Shown: in pieces, positions 8,255 to 18,380 of the stretch | How positions within the stretch are numbered: the stretch's first letter is position 1 | Layout of the letters: each line of letters opens with the position of its first letter | Source: Prevotella sp. | GTDB taxonomy: Bacteria > Bacteroidota > Bacteroidia > Bacteroidales > Bacteroidaceae | DNA length: 64,000 bases | Direction of reading: 5' to 3' | Assembly (NCBI GenBank): GCA_017469955.1 | Contig: JAFUFJ010000015.1 | Span: forward strand, 32,362-96,361 | Notes under the pieces: model-generated | What the model was told of the DNA's origin: nothing | What the model saw: the letters and a program-made list of their open reading frames with translations, nothing else | Database searches by the model: none | Translations under genes and position numbers: made by a program

Positions 8255-8403
8255 CGAAGATCGGAAAGAAACACCAGCATCAATTCGCTTAAAAAAACTC
8301 AAAAAGCGAAATTATCCACACCCTTCCCCTCCAGACAGCTGCCGATTGCCGTCCGCAGGCAGCAGGAGAATGCAAAAAAGGCGAAACATTTTTTCGTTTT
8401 TAT

Positions 8404-8434
8404 TTTGTATTGTGACGGCATAATTGTAACTTTG
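8404..8434 (+). promoter_or_regulatory. Full -33/-7 promoter of hflX
   Basis: TTTG (8404-8407), 19 bp, then TAACTTTG (8427-8434) matches both parts of the Bacteroidota promoter. The hflX ATG is 24 bp downstream of the -7 box. The rest of the 8188-8457 gap between the divergent genes shows only the two promoters. Confidence 0.75.
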
Positions 8435-8457
8435 CACCTTATTATATTATATGCCGA

Positions 8458-9774
8458 ATGAAGGAATTTGTAATCTCAGAAGCCAAGGCAGAGACTGCCG
8501 TCATCGTGGGCCTCATCACAAAAGAGCAAAATGAAGCCAAGACAAAAGAGTATCTTGACGAACTGGAATTTCTGGCAGAAACGGCAGGTGCCGTGGTGGT
8601 CAGGCGTTTTACCCAGCGAGTCGGCGGGCCTTCGTCGGTCACATACGTAGGCTCTGGAAAGCTGGAAGAAATCAGACAATACATCAAAAAGTGCCAAGAC
8701 GACTACGACGAGTGGATGGAACAGGCAGAGACACTGCCCGTTTCTGCCGAAGCAGCGACCGACATCCCGCAGCCGGTCGGCATGGTTATCTTCGACGATG
8801 AGCTTTCGGCCAAGCAAATACGCAACATAGAGAACACCTTGCACGTGAAGATCCTCGACCGCACAAGCCTGATTCTCGACATATTTGCCATGCGTGCACA
8901 GACGGCAAACGCCAAGACTCAAGTGGAACTGGCACAGTATCGATACATGCTTCCACGACTGCAACGCCTCTGGACCCACCTCGAACGTCAGGGCGGAGGT
9001 TCCGGAAGTGGGGGTGGAAAGGGCTCGGTCGGACTGCGCGGACCTGGTGAAACTCAGCTTGAAATGGACCAGCGCATCATACGCCAGCGCATCTCACTGC
9101 TGAAAGAACGGCTCGTGGAAATCGACAAACAGAAAACCACCCAGCGGAAAAACCGTGGGCGTCTCATCCGCGTAGCACTGGTAGGATACACGAATGTGGG
9201 AAAATCGACCATCATGAACATGCTGGCCAAAAGCGAGGTGTTTGCCGAAAACAAGCTTTTTGCCACGCTCGACACCACGGTAAGAAAAGTGACCATCGAG
9301 AATCTTCCGTTCCTTTTAGCCGATACTGTAGGCTTTATACGCAAGTTGCCCACCGACCTTGTAGACTCCTTCAAGTCGACTCTTGACGAGACAAGGGAAG
9401 CCGACTTGCTCTTACACGTTGTCGACATCTCGCATCCAGACTTCGAAGAACAGATCAAAGTGGTTGAAAAAACACTCGCAGACCTTGGCTGCGCCGACAA
9501 GCCTTCTATGATTGTCTTCAACAAGATAGACAACTATCACTGGATAGAAAAAGAGGAAGATGACCTGACACCCATAGGGAAAGAGAACATCTCGCTCGAC
9601 GAACTCAAGCGCACATGGATGGCAAAACTCAACGAGAACTGCCTTTTCATCTCGGCACTGGAAAGACAAAACATTGAGGAATTCCGAGAGACTATCTACA
9701 AAAAGGTGCGCGAACTGCATGTACAGAAATACCCATACAACGATTTTTTATACGAAAACTATGACGAACTATAG
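8458..9774 (+). CDS. hflX: Ribosome-associated GTPase HflX
   Basis: This 438-residue GTPase binds the 50S ribosomal subunit, and in other bacteria splits or rescues stalled ribosomes under stress. The N-terminal HflX domain contains FTQRVGGPSSVTYVGSGKLEE and the glycine-rich linker GGGSGSGGGKGSVGLRGPGETQLE (about 178-202). The G domain has the P-loop VGYTNVGKST (242-251), DTVGFIRKLP and the NKID specificity motif. An acidic insert (about 80-105, DEWMEQAETLPVSAE) interrupts the N-terminal domain; I recall similar inserts in Bacteroidota HflX. The last 14 bp overlap the start of the DUF4954 gene, so the two are probably co-translated. Confidence 0.97.
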   Translation: MKEFVISEAKAETAVIVGLITKEQNEAKTKEYLDELEFLAETAGAVVVRRFTQRVGGPSSVTYVGSGKLEEIRQYIKKCQDDYDEWMEQAETLPVSAEAATDIPQPVGMVIFDDELSAKQIRNIENTLHVKILDRTSLILDIFAMRAQTANAKTQVELAQYRYMLPRLQRLWTHLERQGGGSGSGGGKGSVGLRGPGETQLEMDQRIIRQRISLLKERLVEIDKQKTTQRKNRGRLIRVALVGYTNVGKSTIMNMLAKSEVFAENKLFATLDTTVRKVTIENLPFLLADTVGFIRKLPTDLVDSFKSTLDETREADLLLHVVDISHPDFEEQIKVVEKTLADLGCADKPSMIVFNKIDNYHWIEKEEDDLTPIGKENISLDELKRTWMAKLNENCLFISALERQNIEEFRETIYKKVRELHVQKYPYNDFLYENYDEL

Positions 9775-11617
9775 ACAACTTACGGAAAACGAGATTATCA
9801 TTCTCGAAAACAACAGCTGCTGGAGCGAGGATTGGACGCGAGTGTTGGTGGCTGAAGACTTCAAGGCCAACTATTTCCACCGTGTGATGTTCTACGGTGA
9901 TATCCGGCTGGGAAACTTTGAAAAAAACGTGGAAGTGGCCCAGGGATTTGTGAAACATTCCGGTATCAACAATGCTACGCTGCGCAATGTGACCGTTGGA
10001 GACAACTGCCTGATTGAGAATATCGGAAATTATATCAACAACTATACCATCGGCGACGACTGCTATATCTCAAACGTCTGCACCATGGAAACCACCGAAG
10101 GGGCAACCTACGGAGAGGGACACCTCGTCAGCGTGCTCAACGAAGTGGGTGACGGCAACCTGATTCTCTTCCGTAACCTGAACAGCCAGTTTGCCGCTTT
10201 CATGGTAAAGCACTTCCACAACAAACCGCTGAAAGAAGCCATCAGAAGGCTGATCAACGAGGAAATCGAACGTACACTGCCCGAAAGAGGAACTATCGGC
10301 AACAACGTGAAAATCGTCAATACCAAGGAAATCACCAACACACTGCTCTACGAAGGATGTGAAATCAGCGGAGCATCCAGACTGAGCGACTGCTCTGTGA
10401 TGAGCTCCAACACCAATAGTGTGTATATCGGAACGGGAGTTATCTGCGAGAACTCTATCATCAGCGACGGATGCTCCATTATCAACTCCGTGAAAATGCA
10501 AGACTGTTTTGTGGGAGAAGCCTGCCAGATTACCAACGGATTCACGGCAGAAGCCAGCGTGTTCTTTGCCAATTCATTCATGGCTAACGGAGAAGCCTGC
10601 GCAGCTTTCTGCGGACCTTTCACAGCAAGCCATCACAAGTCAAGCCTGCTCATCGGTGGACAATTCTCATTCTATAATGCTGGATCGTCGACGAACTTCT
10701 CAAATCATGCCTATAAAATGGGACCGATGCACTACGGAACCCTTGAAAGAGGTACGAAGACTGCCAGCGGAGCCTACTTGTTGATGCCTGCCCACATCGG
10801 CACGTTCTCCGTGCTTTTCGGAAAGCTTATGTACCATCCCGACACGAGAGACCTGCCCTTTGCCTACCTGATTGCATACGGTGACGTCATGTATCTGGTG
10901 CCAGGACGCAACTTGACAACCGTCGGACTCTATCGAGACATTCGCAAATGGCCCAAACGAGACAAACGAACCAAAGAGGCAAGGAAAAGCATCGTGAACT
11001 TCGACTGGCTCTCTCCCTTCTCTGTCGGAGAAATCCTCCGGGGCAAAAAGATTCTCGAAAACCTCAGGGAGGCTTCCGGCGACAGCGTATCTGAATATAA
11101 CTACCACGAATATGTCATCAAGAATTCATCGCTGAAGAAAGGCATAAAATACTATGATATCGCCCTCCGCATTTATATGGGAGCCGTTTTGAAGAGACAT
11201 GCATTGGAGAAACCTTTGTCAAATATAGGAGCAGGCAACTGGAATGACCTTAGCGGTCTGTTGCTTCCCGAAAGTGAAGAACTGCGTCTGGTGGAAGACA
11301 TCATCAATGGAAATATCGAGACCGTTTCCGGAGTTTTGGAACGATTCAACGACATCCATCGAAACTATTCCGAGTACAGATGGACATGGACTTATCGTAT
11401 GATCTGCGAATACTACGGACTTGAAGAGATAACTGAACAGGATGCTGAGCGCGTCAGACAAGACTATGTCGCAGCCAGACGTGCATGGATTAGCGAAATT
11501 CGGAAAGATGCAGAGAAGGAATTTGCATTAGGAGACGTAGAACAGGATGTCTTCGACGACTTCATTCAGCAGCTTGACCGCGAAGTAGACTTCGAAAACC
11601 AGAAACTCTACATGTAA
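9761..11617 (+). CDS. DUF4954 family protein (left-handed beta-helix)
   Basis: The 618-residue product starts at MTNYRQLTENEI (ATG 9761), inside the end of hflX; the upstream frame merely continues through hflX. Residues about 60-330 carry hexapeptide-like repeats (NATLRNVTVGDNCLIENIGNY, NYTIGDDCYISNV, CENSIISDGCSIINSV), the pattern of a left-handed parallel beta-helix as in sugar acyltransferases and nucleotidyltransferase tails. The protein matches the DUF4954 family of Bacteroidota, whose function is not known. It has no signal peptide, so it is cytoplasmic. The C-terminal part (about 440-618) is helical and charged. The 14-bp overlap with hflX implies coupling, but no functional link is established. 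Confidence 0.85.
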   Translation: MTNYRQLTENEIIILENNSCWSEDWTRVLVAEDFKANYFHRVMFYGDIRLGNFEKNVEVAQGFVKHSGINNATLRNVTVGDNCLIENIGNYINNYTIGDDCYISNVCTMETTEGATYGEGHLVSVLNEVGDGNLILFRNLNSQFAAFMVKHFHNKPLKEAIRRLINEEIERTLPERGTIGNNVKIVNTKEITNTLLYEGCEISGASRLSDCSVMSSNTNSVYIGTGVICENSIISDGCSIINSVKMQDCFVGEACQITNGFTAEASVFFANSFMANGEACAAFCGPFTASHHKSSLLIGGQFSFYNAGSSTNFSNHAYKMGPMHYGTLERGTKTASGAYLLMPAHIGTFSVLFGKLMYHPDTRDLPFAYLIAYGDVMYLVPGRNLTTVGLYRDIRKWPKRDKRTKEARKSIVNFDWLSPFSVGEILRGKKILENLREASGDSVSEYNYHEYVIKNSSLKKGIKYYDIALRIYMGAVLKRHALEKPLSNIGAGNWNDLSGLLLPESEELRLVEDIINGNIETVSGVLERFNDIHRNYSEYRWTWTYRMICEYYGLEEITEQDAERVRQDYVAARRAWISEIRKDAEKEFALGDVEQDVFDDFIQQLDREVDFENQKLYM

Positions 11618-11691
11618 AGGTGTCGCACAAAGCAAATGCCATCATGAAAATATCTATTCAAACCTTTAATACATTTCTTAACCATCACAAT

Positions 11692-14616
11692 ATGAAAAAA
11701 GAAAGATTGGCTGCCATCATTGCAGCTGCAGTAATTACCACAATAGCATTTACACTAACGGCTTGTGGAGGAAAGTACAAATATGAGACTGTGAAGGGAG
11801 ATGACATGAATGCCCGCATCTACACGCTGGATAACGGTCTGAGGGTCTATCTGTCTGTGAATAAGGAGACTCCACGCATCCAGACTTTTATCGCCGTTCG
11901 CACAGGATCGAAAAACGATCCGGCAGAAACAACGGGATTAGCCCACTATCTGGAGCACCTCATGTTCAAAGGTACGCAACAGTTTGGCACGACAAATGCC
12001 GAAGCTGAAGCCCCTTTCCTTGACGAAATTGAACAGCGTTATGAAGCCTACAGGCAGTTGACTGATCAGGAAGCCCGCCGAAAGGCTTATCATGAAATTG
12101 ATTCTGTAAGCCAGCTGGCGGCACAATACAACATACCAAATGAGTATGACAAGCTGATGGCTGCCATTGGAGCTGAAGGAACAAATGCCTATACTTCGAA
12201 CGACGTCACTTGCTACACTGAGGATATTCCTTCCAATGAAGTAGAAAACTGGGCTAAAATACAAGCAGACCGATTCCAGAATATGGTCATCCGTGGCTTC
12301 CATACCGAACTGGAGGCTGTCTACGAGGAATACAATATCGGTATTGCACAAGACCAACGCAAACTTTGGCAAGCACTTTCTGCCATGCTTTTCCCTGGCC
12401 ATCCCTATGGAACTCAAAGCACTATTGGCACGCAAGAGCATCTGAAAAACCCGTCAATCACAAATATCAAGGCTTATTTCGAACATTGGTATCGCCCCAA
12501 CAACGTAGCCATCTGCATGTCTGGAGACTTTGACCCCGATGAGGTTATTGCCACTATTGACAAGTATTTTGGTTCATGGCAGCCTGGTGAAGATGTTAAG
12601 CAGCCCGAATTTCCTGCACTTGCTCCCATCGCTGAACAACGTGACACCACCGTTTACGGACTGGAAACGGAAGCCATCTGGATGGGTTGGCGCTTTGAAC
12701 AGGGTAATTCCTTACAGGTTGACACGCTGAATCTCATTGAAAATATTCTAAGCAACGGCACTGCAGGACTATTTGATCTTGACATCAATCAGCAGATGAA
12801 AATGCTTTATGCATGGGCTGGGGTGGAAAGATTGCACGATTATTCAGCCTTCATCATGGGCGGAACTCCACGTGACGGGCAATCACTCGATGAGGCGAAG
12901 GCTGTTATGCTTGAGGAAATGGAGAAGCTAAAAGCTGGAAATTTCTCAGACGACTTACTACCAGCCGTCATCAACAACGCAAAGTTGCAGTATTATAATT
13001 CCCTTGAAAACAATCGGGCACGTGCAGACAAGTTCGTAGATGCCTTTATCAACGAGATACCTTGGGAACAAGAAGTGAAATGGATTGACAGAATTTCGAA
13101 CATCACAAAAGAAGAAGTCGTGGCCTTTGCCAACAATCATTTCAACGACAACTACGTTGCCATATACAAGCGTCAGGGCGAAGACAAGAGCCTTAAAAAG
13201 ATAGACAAGCCTGCCATCACACCGATCCCGACCAACCGCGACACTGTTAGTCAGTTTGTACGCAACATTCAAGAGGCAAAAGTCAAGCCCATCCAACCAA
13301 AATTTGTTGATTTCAAGAAAGATCTTAACTTCGGGGAAATCACCGATAATCTTCCTTTTGCCTATGTCAAGAACACCGGAAAGGGCAGTGCTTTCCTTGG
13401 TTTCCGATATGAGTTCGGCAACGAAGCAGACCTTCGTTTCAACTATGCGGCCGACTATCTCGATTATCTTGGCACCGACTCGCTTACCAATGAACAGCTG
13501 AAACAGCAGTTCTATAAGCTGGCCTGTAACTATAAAATCTCCGTCGGAGAACGCAATATTGATGTTCTCGTCAATGGTTTAAGCGAGAATATTCCCGAAG
13601 CATTGTCACTGTTAGAGCATCTTTTGCAAAACGCCAAACCCGACAAAGACGCATGGCAACAATATGTTTCCCTGGAAGAAAAAGGACGTAACGACAGCAA
13701 GCTGAACCAACGCGCTAACTTCTCAGCACTGGTTAATTACGGAATCTATGGCGAATACAACCCCACTCGCCACGATATTGCAATAGATTCATTGCGCAAG
13801 ACAGATCCACAGGAACTGATTAATCTGCTGAAACAGCTGCCAGAATATCCACATACCTTATTATATTATGGCTCAATGAGCCAAAATAGCCTGCGGTCCA
13901 TGCTGGAAAAGAGTCCATTCCTGACAGAAAATGGCAAGCTCGACATTCCTGAAAACAATCATTACATACAGTGGTCTACGCCTAAGAATGAAATTCTCAT
14001 TGCACCTTATGATGCTAAAAACATCTATATGCGCATGATCCATAATGAAGACCGCGAATGGAACCCAGACGAAGCTGCCATAAAAGCGCTCTTCAACGAA
14101 TACTATGGAGGGGGCATGAACACCATTGTCTTCCAGGAATTACGAGAAGCTCGCGGACTTGCCTACAACGCCTATGCCGCCTATATGGAGCCTACTTATA
14201 AGGATCAGAAGGAATATTTCTTCACACATATCATCACGCAGAACGACAAAATGATGGACTGTGTTCATCAGTTCCATGCCATTCTTGATACAATACCCGA
14301 AAGCCAACAGGCCTTCGACATCGCGAAAGAAGCACTCACCAAGCGTCTTGCTTCGCAACGCACCACACGCTTTGGGCTTATCAACGCATGGCTTGTTGCC
14401 AAATGGCGTGGCATTGACTACGATGTCAATGAGCGTATCTACCGTGCATTGCCTAACATCACGCTCAAGGACGTAGTGAAATTCGAGCAAGAACAGATAG
14501 CCCGCAAGCCCTACCGCTATGTCATCCTCGGCAATGAAAAGGACCTCGACATCAAGAGTCTCGAAGAGATTGCACCCGTGAAACGCCTTACCACCGAGGA
14601 AATCTTCGGGTACTAA
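11692..14616 (+). CDS. M16 family zinc metalloprotease, lipoprotein
   Basis: The 974-residue protein starts at MKKERLAAII (ATG 11692), giving a lipoprotein signal with lipobox LTAC (Cys25); the longer frame to 11620 would bury it. It is a full-length pitrilysin/insulinase-type protease with two M16 halves. The N-terminal half has the inverted zinc motif HYLEH (His85, Glu88, His89) in TGLAHYLEHLMFKGT and a downstream glutamate in ELEAVYEEYN. The C-terminal half (from about 560) lacks HxxEH, as usual, and supports the substrate chamber with YYGGGMNTIVFQELRE. It probably degrades peptides in the periplasm. Only 22 bp separate it from the next gene. Confidence 0.93.
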   Translation: MKKERLAAIIAAAVITTIAFTLTACGGKYKYETVKGDDMNARIYTLDNGLRVYLSVNKETPRIQTFIAVRTGSKNDPAETTGLAHYLEHLMFKGTQQFGTTNAEAEAPFLDEIEQRYEAYRQLTDQEARRKAYHEIDSVSQLAAQYNIPNEYDKLMAAIGAEGTNAYTSNDVTCYTEDIPSNEVENWAKIQADRFQNMVIRGFHTELEAVYEEYNIGIAQDQRKLWQALSAMLFPGHPYGTQSTIGTQEHLKNPSITNIKAYFEHWYRPNNVAICMSGDFDPDEVIATIDKYFGSWQPGEDVKQPEFPALAPIAEQRDTTVYGLETEAIWMGWRFEQGNSLQVDTLNLIENILSNGTAGLFDLDINQQMKMLYAWAGVERLHDYSAFIMGGTPRDGQSLDEAKAVMLEEMEKLKAGNFSDDLLPAVINNAKLQYYNSLENNRARADKFVDAFINEIPWEQEVKWIDRISNITKEEVVAFANNHFNDNYVAIYKRQGEDKSLKKIDKPAITPIPTNRDTVSQFVRNIQEAKVKPIQPKFVDFKKDLNFGEITDNLPFAYVKNTGKGSAFLGFRYEFGNEADLRFNYAADYLDYLGTDSLTNEQLKQQFYKLACNYKISVGERNIDVLVNGLSENIPEALSLLEHLLQNAKPDKDAWQQYVSLEEKGRNDSKLNQRANFSALVNYGIYGEYNPTRHDIAIDSLRKTDPQELINLLKQLPEYPHTLLYYGSMSQNSLRSMLEKSPFLTENGKLDIPENNHYIQWSTPKNEILIAPYDAKNIYMRMIHNEDREWNPDEAAIKALFNEYYGGGMNTIVFQELREARGLAYNAYAAYMEPTYKDQKEYFFTHIITQNDKMMDCVHQFHAILDTIPESQQAFDIAKEALTKRLASQRTTRFGLINAWLVAKWRGIDYDVNERIYRALPNITLKDVVKFEQEQIARKPYRYVILGNEKDLDIKSLEEIAPVKRLTTEEIFGY

Positions 14617-14638
14617 AACCACTCACCCCGAATTTGAT

Positions 14639-16276
14639 ATGAAGAAACTTGTGTTTTTCCTTTTCTTCAGCCTGACTGTTTTGGCGACTCCTTCCTTCGG
14701 AAAGGATGTACCACGCATTGTTAACTTCATTAACTTCGTACGCGACATTGAGCCACGTGATGATGATATTACGCCACAAGTACTTTTTGAGACCGTCAAG
14801 TCAGAAGCTGAAGCCATCCATCAGTACGGCTTTCGCGGTACTTGGCTCTTGCAATACGATGCTCTCATCGACAGCAACTACCAGACTCTGATGAAAGAGG
14901 AAATCGCTCACGGCTGTGAAGTTGGCGGTTGGTGGGAAATCACACAGCCACACGTAGAGGACGCGGGATATACATGGCGCGGACGATTTCCTTGGGACTG
15001 GCATGCCGACAAGGGCTTTTCAGTGGGCTATACACAGGAAGAACGCGAACGGCTGGTGGATATCTACATGGAAAAGTTCAAGGAGATATTCGGAAAATAC
15101 CCCAGCAGCATCGGATCATGGTTCATCGATGCGCACACGATGGCCTATATGCGTGACAAATATGGCATTGAAGGCTGCTGCATCTGTCGCGACCAAGTAG
15201 GAACCGATGGCTATACACTCTGGGGTGGCTATTGGGCAGGAGCCTACTATCCTTCTAAGGTAAATGCCTACATGCCTGCCCAGACACGCGAGGGACAGAT
15301 AGACCTTCCCGTCTTCCGTATGCTCGGAAGCGACCCGCTTTACCAATATAGTGCGGGGGTTGGCGGTGCCGTACAGAGCGTCTGTACGATGGAACCTACT
15401 TACGAAAAGGCCCAACAGCCCGAATGGGTGGAATGGTATCTGCGCTGTCAGACCGACGATCCTGCTTTGGGTTTCACCTATTTTCAGGCCGGACAAGAAA
15501 ACTCCTTCACATGGGACGCATTCAAGAATGGGTATGATGTGCAGCTCCCCCGTATTGCCTCCCTGCAAAAGCAAGGAAAGCTGAGGGTGGAAACCTTGCA
15601 GGAAACGGCACGAGCCTTCAAGAAAAAATATCCACTGACGCCTGCCACGGCTTGCACAGCTCTCAGCGATTATACTGACAAGCAAGGACGTACCTTGTGG
15701 TTCAACAGCCGCTACTATCGCATGAACATCCTTTGGGAAGGGTCGCGCATGGGCATTCGCGACATCCATCTCTTCAATGAAAAGGCCGAAAGCCAGTATT
15801 ACCGAGGCGTCTGCACATCAAATCAATGTGTCTACACGACGTTACCTATCGTCGACGGTTGTCTCTGGAGCACGGAAGACGCCATGGCGAGTTTGCGCTT
15901 CTACGTTCAAGATGAAAATGGACAGGCCAAGGAGCTTCAAGGATCTGAACCATTTATCACCCAGACGGGGAAGAGTATGAGTGTGAGATGGCCGCTCGTT
16001 GACCGACAAGGAGACATACTACTCCACCTGACAGAAAGCAGATTCACGGTCACTTGCACCGACAAGACACTCCAATGGTACATGCAACTGAACGTACAGC
16101 CGCAGGCACGGCTGCCATTCCTGACAATCGGCGGTCACACTTTGAAGGCCGAACAAGACGGATTCCCTTATCAACTCACGCTCCATAGAGGCATCTTCAC
16201 CGACTTGCGTCCGCAAAAAGGGCAAGCCTTTCGCATACAGCCAGAGAAAGGGAAAGTGGAAATGAATATCCGATAG
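14639..16276 (+). CDS. Secreted protein, deacetylase/glycosidase-like barrel
   Basis: The 545-residue protein has a signal peptide ([21 protein letters not shown]). The N-terminal region, [20 protein letters not shown] (about 24-43), followed by the [14 protein letters not shown] strand and [15 protein letters not shown], resembles the beta/alpha barrel of polysaccharide deacetylases and GH57-like enzymes, in which acidic and histidine residues line the site. [23 protein letters not shown] segment follows. The C-terminal third (from about 350) is beta-rich and may be an accessory domain. I do not recognise a characterised homologue, so activity and substrate are open. It lies 22 bp after the M16 protease and 34 bp before fumarase. 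Confidence 0.6.
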   Translation: MKKLVFFLFFSLTVLATPSFGKDVPRIVNFINFVRDIEPRDDDITPQVLFETVKSEAEAIHQYGFRGTWLLQYDALIDSNYQTLMKEEIAHGCEVGGWWEITQPHVEDAGYTWRGRFPWDWHADKGFSVGYTQEERERLVDIYMEKFKEIFGKYPSSIGSWFIDAHTMAYMRDKYGIEGCCICRDQVGTDGYTLWGGYWAGAYYPSKVNAYMPAQTREGQIDLPVFRMLGSDPLYQYSAGVGGAVQSVCTMEPTYEKAQQPEWVEWYLRCQTDDPALGFTYFQAGQENSFTWDAFKNGYDVQLPRIASLQKQGKLRVETLQETARAFKKKYPLTPATACTALSDYTDKQGRTLWFNSRYYRMNILWEGSRMGIRDIHLFNEKAESQYYRGVCTSNQCVYTTLPIVDGCLWSTEDAMASLRFYVQDENGQAKELQGSEPFITQTGKSMSVRWPLVDRQGDILLHLTESRFTVTCTDKTLQWYMQLNVQPQARLPFLTIGGHTLKAEQDGFPYQLTLHRGIFTDLRPQKGQAFRIQPEKGKVEMNIR

Positions 16277-16310
16277 CAGGACATATCAACAACATTTAAC
16301 AATAAGCATT

Positions 16311-17963
16311 ATGGCAAACAAAACAGCTTTTAAGTATGCTCCGATGTTTCAACTCGGAGAAGACAAGACCGAATACCGGCTACTCAGTAAGGAAGGCGTG
16401 AGCACAGCCGAGTTTGAGGGGCAGCAAATCGTGAAAGTATCAAAAGAGGCGCTGACCTTATTGGCCCAGCAAGCCTTCCACGATGTTGAGTTCATGCTGC
16501 GTCGCGAGCACAATCTGCAGGTAGCAGCCATCCTCAACGACCCTGAATCTTCTGAGAATGACAAGTATGTAGCCCTGCAGTTTCTGCGCAATGCTGAGAC
16601 TGCAGCCAAGGGCATCCTTCCTTTCTGTCAGGACACCGGCACTGCCATCATCCACGGAGAGAAGGGACAGCAGGTGTGGACTGGCTTCGAAGACGAGGAA
16701 GCTCTTTCGCTTGGCGTATACAATACATTCACCGAAGACAACCTGCGCTACTCGCAGAATGCCCCGCTTAACATGTATGACGAGGTGAATACCCGTTGCA
16801 ATCTGCCTGCGCAGATTGACATTGAAGCCACAGAAGGGGCAGAATACCGCTTCGTAATGGTGGCCAAAGGCGGTGGATCAGCCAACAAGACATACTTCTA
16901 TCCGATGACCAAAGCCACCATCCAGAATGAAGGAACGCTGCTGCCTTTCCTTGTGGAGAAGATGAAGACTCTGGGCACTGCAGCTTGTCCTCCCTACCAC
17001 ATTGCCTTCGTCATCGGCGGGACTTCGGCCGAGAAGAACCTGCTCACCGTGAAACTGGCCTCGATCAAATACTACGACAACCTGCCCACTTCTGGTGATG
17101 AAACGGGGCGTGCGTTCCGCGACATCGACCTTGAAGAGAAACTGCTCAAGGAAGCTCAGAAGATCGGACTCGGAGCCCAGTTCGGCGGAAAACATCTGGC
17201 TCATGACATTCGAGTGATACGCTTGCCCCGCCACGGAGCCTCCTGTCCCATCGGCATGGGTGTCAGTTGCTCGGCAGACCGCAACATAAAGGCGAAGATC
17301 AACGCCGACGGCATATGGCTTGAAAAGATGGATGCCAACCCGTCAGAACTCATCCCCGAGGCGCTTCGCAACCCCGGTGAAGGGCCTAAAGGCATAGAAA
17401 TCGACCTTGACAAGGGCATCGATGCCGTGCGCCAGGAGCTGACAAAATATCCTGTTTCGACACGAGTCAACCTGAAAGGCACCATCATTGTGGCCCGCGA
17501 CATTGCACATGCAAAGCTTAAAGCGCGCCTGGATGCCGGCGAGGAGATGCCTCAATATTTCAAAGATCACCCAATACTCTATGCCGGACCGGCCAAGACT
17601 CCTGAGGGTTATCCCTGCGGTTCGATGGGGCCAACAACGGCCAATCGCATGGATCCATACGTCGATGAATTCCAAGATCACGGGGCAAGTCTGGTGATGA
17701 TTGCAAAGGGAAACCGTTCGCAAGTGGTCACTGACGCCTGCAAGAAGCACGGAGGTTTCTATCTCGGAACCATCGGAGGAGTGGCTGCAGTGCTGTCACA
17801 GTCGAGCATCAAGAGCATCGAATGCGTGGAGTATCCGGAACTCGGCATGGAAGCCATCTGGAAGATTACGGTGGAAGACTTTCCCGCCTTCATCCTTGTC
17901 GACGACAAAGGCAACGACTTCTTCCAGCAGTTGAAGCCGTGGTGCCCGGCCTGCAAGGGATAA
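16311..17963 (+). CDS. Class I fumarate hydratase (iron-sulfur)
   Basis: The 550-residue enzyme interconverts fumarate and malate. It has the class I architecture of E. coli FumA/FumB rather than class II FumC. The N-terminal Fe-S domain has FCQDTGTAI with Cys106, then [16 protein letters not shown] and [15 protein letters not shown], which supply further cysteine ligands for the 4Fe-4S cluster. The C-terminal domain has [25 protein letters not shown]. In Bacteroidota this enzyme serves the reductive branch from malate to fumarate used for succinate production under anaerobic conditions. A strong hairpin terminator lies 57 bp downstream. It ends WCPACKG, giving extra C-terminal cysteines. Confidence 0.95.
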   Translation: MANKTAFKYAPMFQLGEDKTEYRLLSKEGVSTAEFEGQQIVKVSKEALTLLAQQAFHDVEFMLRREHNLQVAAILNDPESSENDKYVALQFLRNAETAAKGILPFCQDTGTAIIHGEKGQQVWTGFEDEEALSLGVYNTFTEDNLRYSQNAPLNMYDEVNTRCNLPAQIDIEATEGAEYRFVMVAKGGGSANKTYFYPMTKATIQNEGTLLPFLVEKMKTLGTAACPPYHIAFVIGGTSAEKNLLTVKLASIKYYDNLPTSGDETGRAFRDIDLEEKLLKEAQKIGLGAQFGGKHLAHDIRVIRLPRHGASCPIGMGVSCSADRNIKAKINADGIWLEKMDANPSELIPEALRNPGEGPKGIEIDLDKGIDAVRQELTKYPVSTRVNLKGTIIVARDIAHAKLKARLDAGEEMPQYFKDHPILYAGPAKTPEGYPCGSMGPTTANRMDPYVDEFQDHGASLVMIAKGNRSQVVTDACKKHGGFYLGTIGGVAAVLSQSSIKSIECVEYPELGMEAIWKITVEDFPAFILVDDKGNDFFQQLKPWCPACKG

Positions 17964-18019
17964 AAGCCGGACGGAAGGACGGGAGTCTCCATAGGCTTCC
18001 GGCCTTCAACAAGCAGCAG

Positions 18020-18055
18020 AGGGGGATTGCCTGGGCAGGCAATCCCCCTCTTTTT
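18020..18055 (+). terminator. Rho-independent terminator after fumarase
   Basis: A 13-bp perfect stem, AGGGGGATTGCCT (18020-18032) with AGGCAATCCCCCT (18037-18049), has a 4-base GGGC loop and is followed by CTTTTT. The gap 17964-18380 otherwise holds only the family A repeat. Confidence 0.9.
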
Positions 18056-18136
18056 GCATGCGGAATCCTGAGGAGCCACGGGCTTTCCCGGCCACTTTTC
18101 CAAGGCATGAAAACGCAAAGCCGGAGGATGCTTCTT

Positions 18137-18243
18137 GAGAAAGCTTAGGATTCTGCCCGAGAAGTCATAGAGTTATGGCCGAGAAAGCTATGGGTTATCA
18201 ACAAGAAAGCTGCCCTTTCTCACCTTGAAAGGGCAGCTTTCTC
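18137..18243. repeat. Family A 107-bp modular repeat, copy 2
   Basis: The spacing is the same: GAGAA at 1, 23 and 45; TTATC ending at 63; TTCTC ending at 85 and 107. Unlike copy 1, the outer arms do not pair with each other. Instead the right half folds on itself: AGAAAGCTGCCCTTTC pairs with GAAAGGGCAGCTTTCT, a 16-bp stem. It lies between the convergent fumarase and dnaX genes. Confidence 0.9.
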
Positions 18244-18380
18244 AACGGCAACATGAAACCTTCTTGCCATACGTCCCAAGACTTCTGCTGGCGAAAGGGC
18301 ACGGATGCGGTCTGGAGACATTGCCGAGACCGTGGAACATCCGGCCTCTCTATGCGGTGTTTGCTGAAGGAACAGCCTCG

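Noticed and set aside
11620-11691. Upstream ATG for the M16 protease
   Set aside because: It would place 24 extra residues before a complete lipoprotein signal peptide.
18137-18243. Family A as ordinary rho-independent terminators
   Set aside because: Copies lie between convergent, divergent and tandem genes, have no T-run, and in copies 2 and 5 the arms do not pair. Real terminators are present separately after fumarase.
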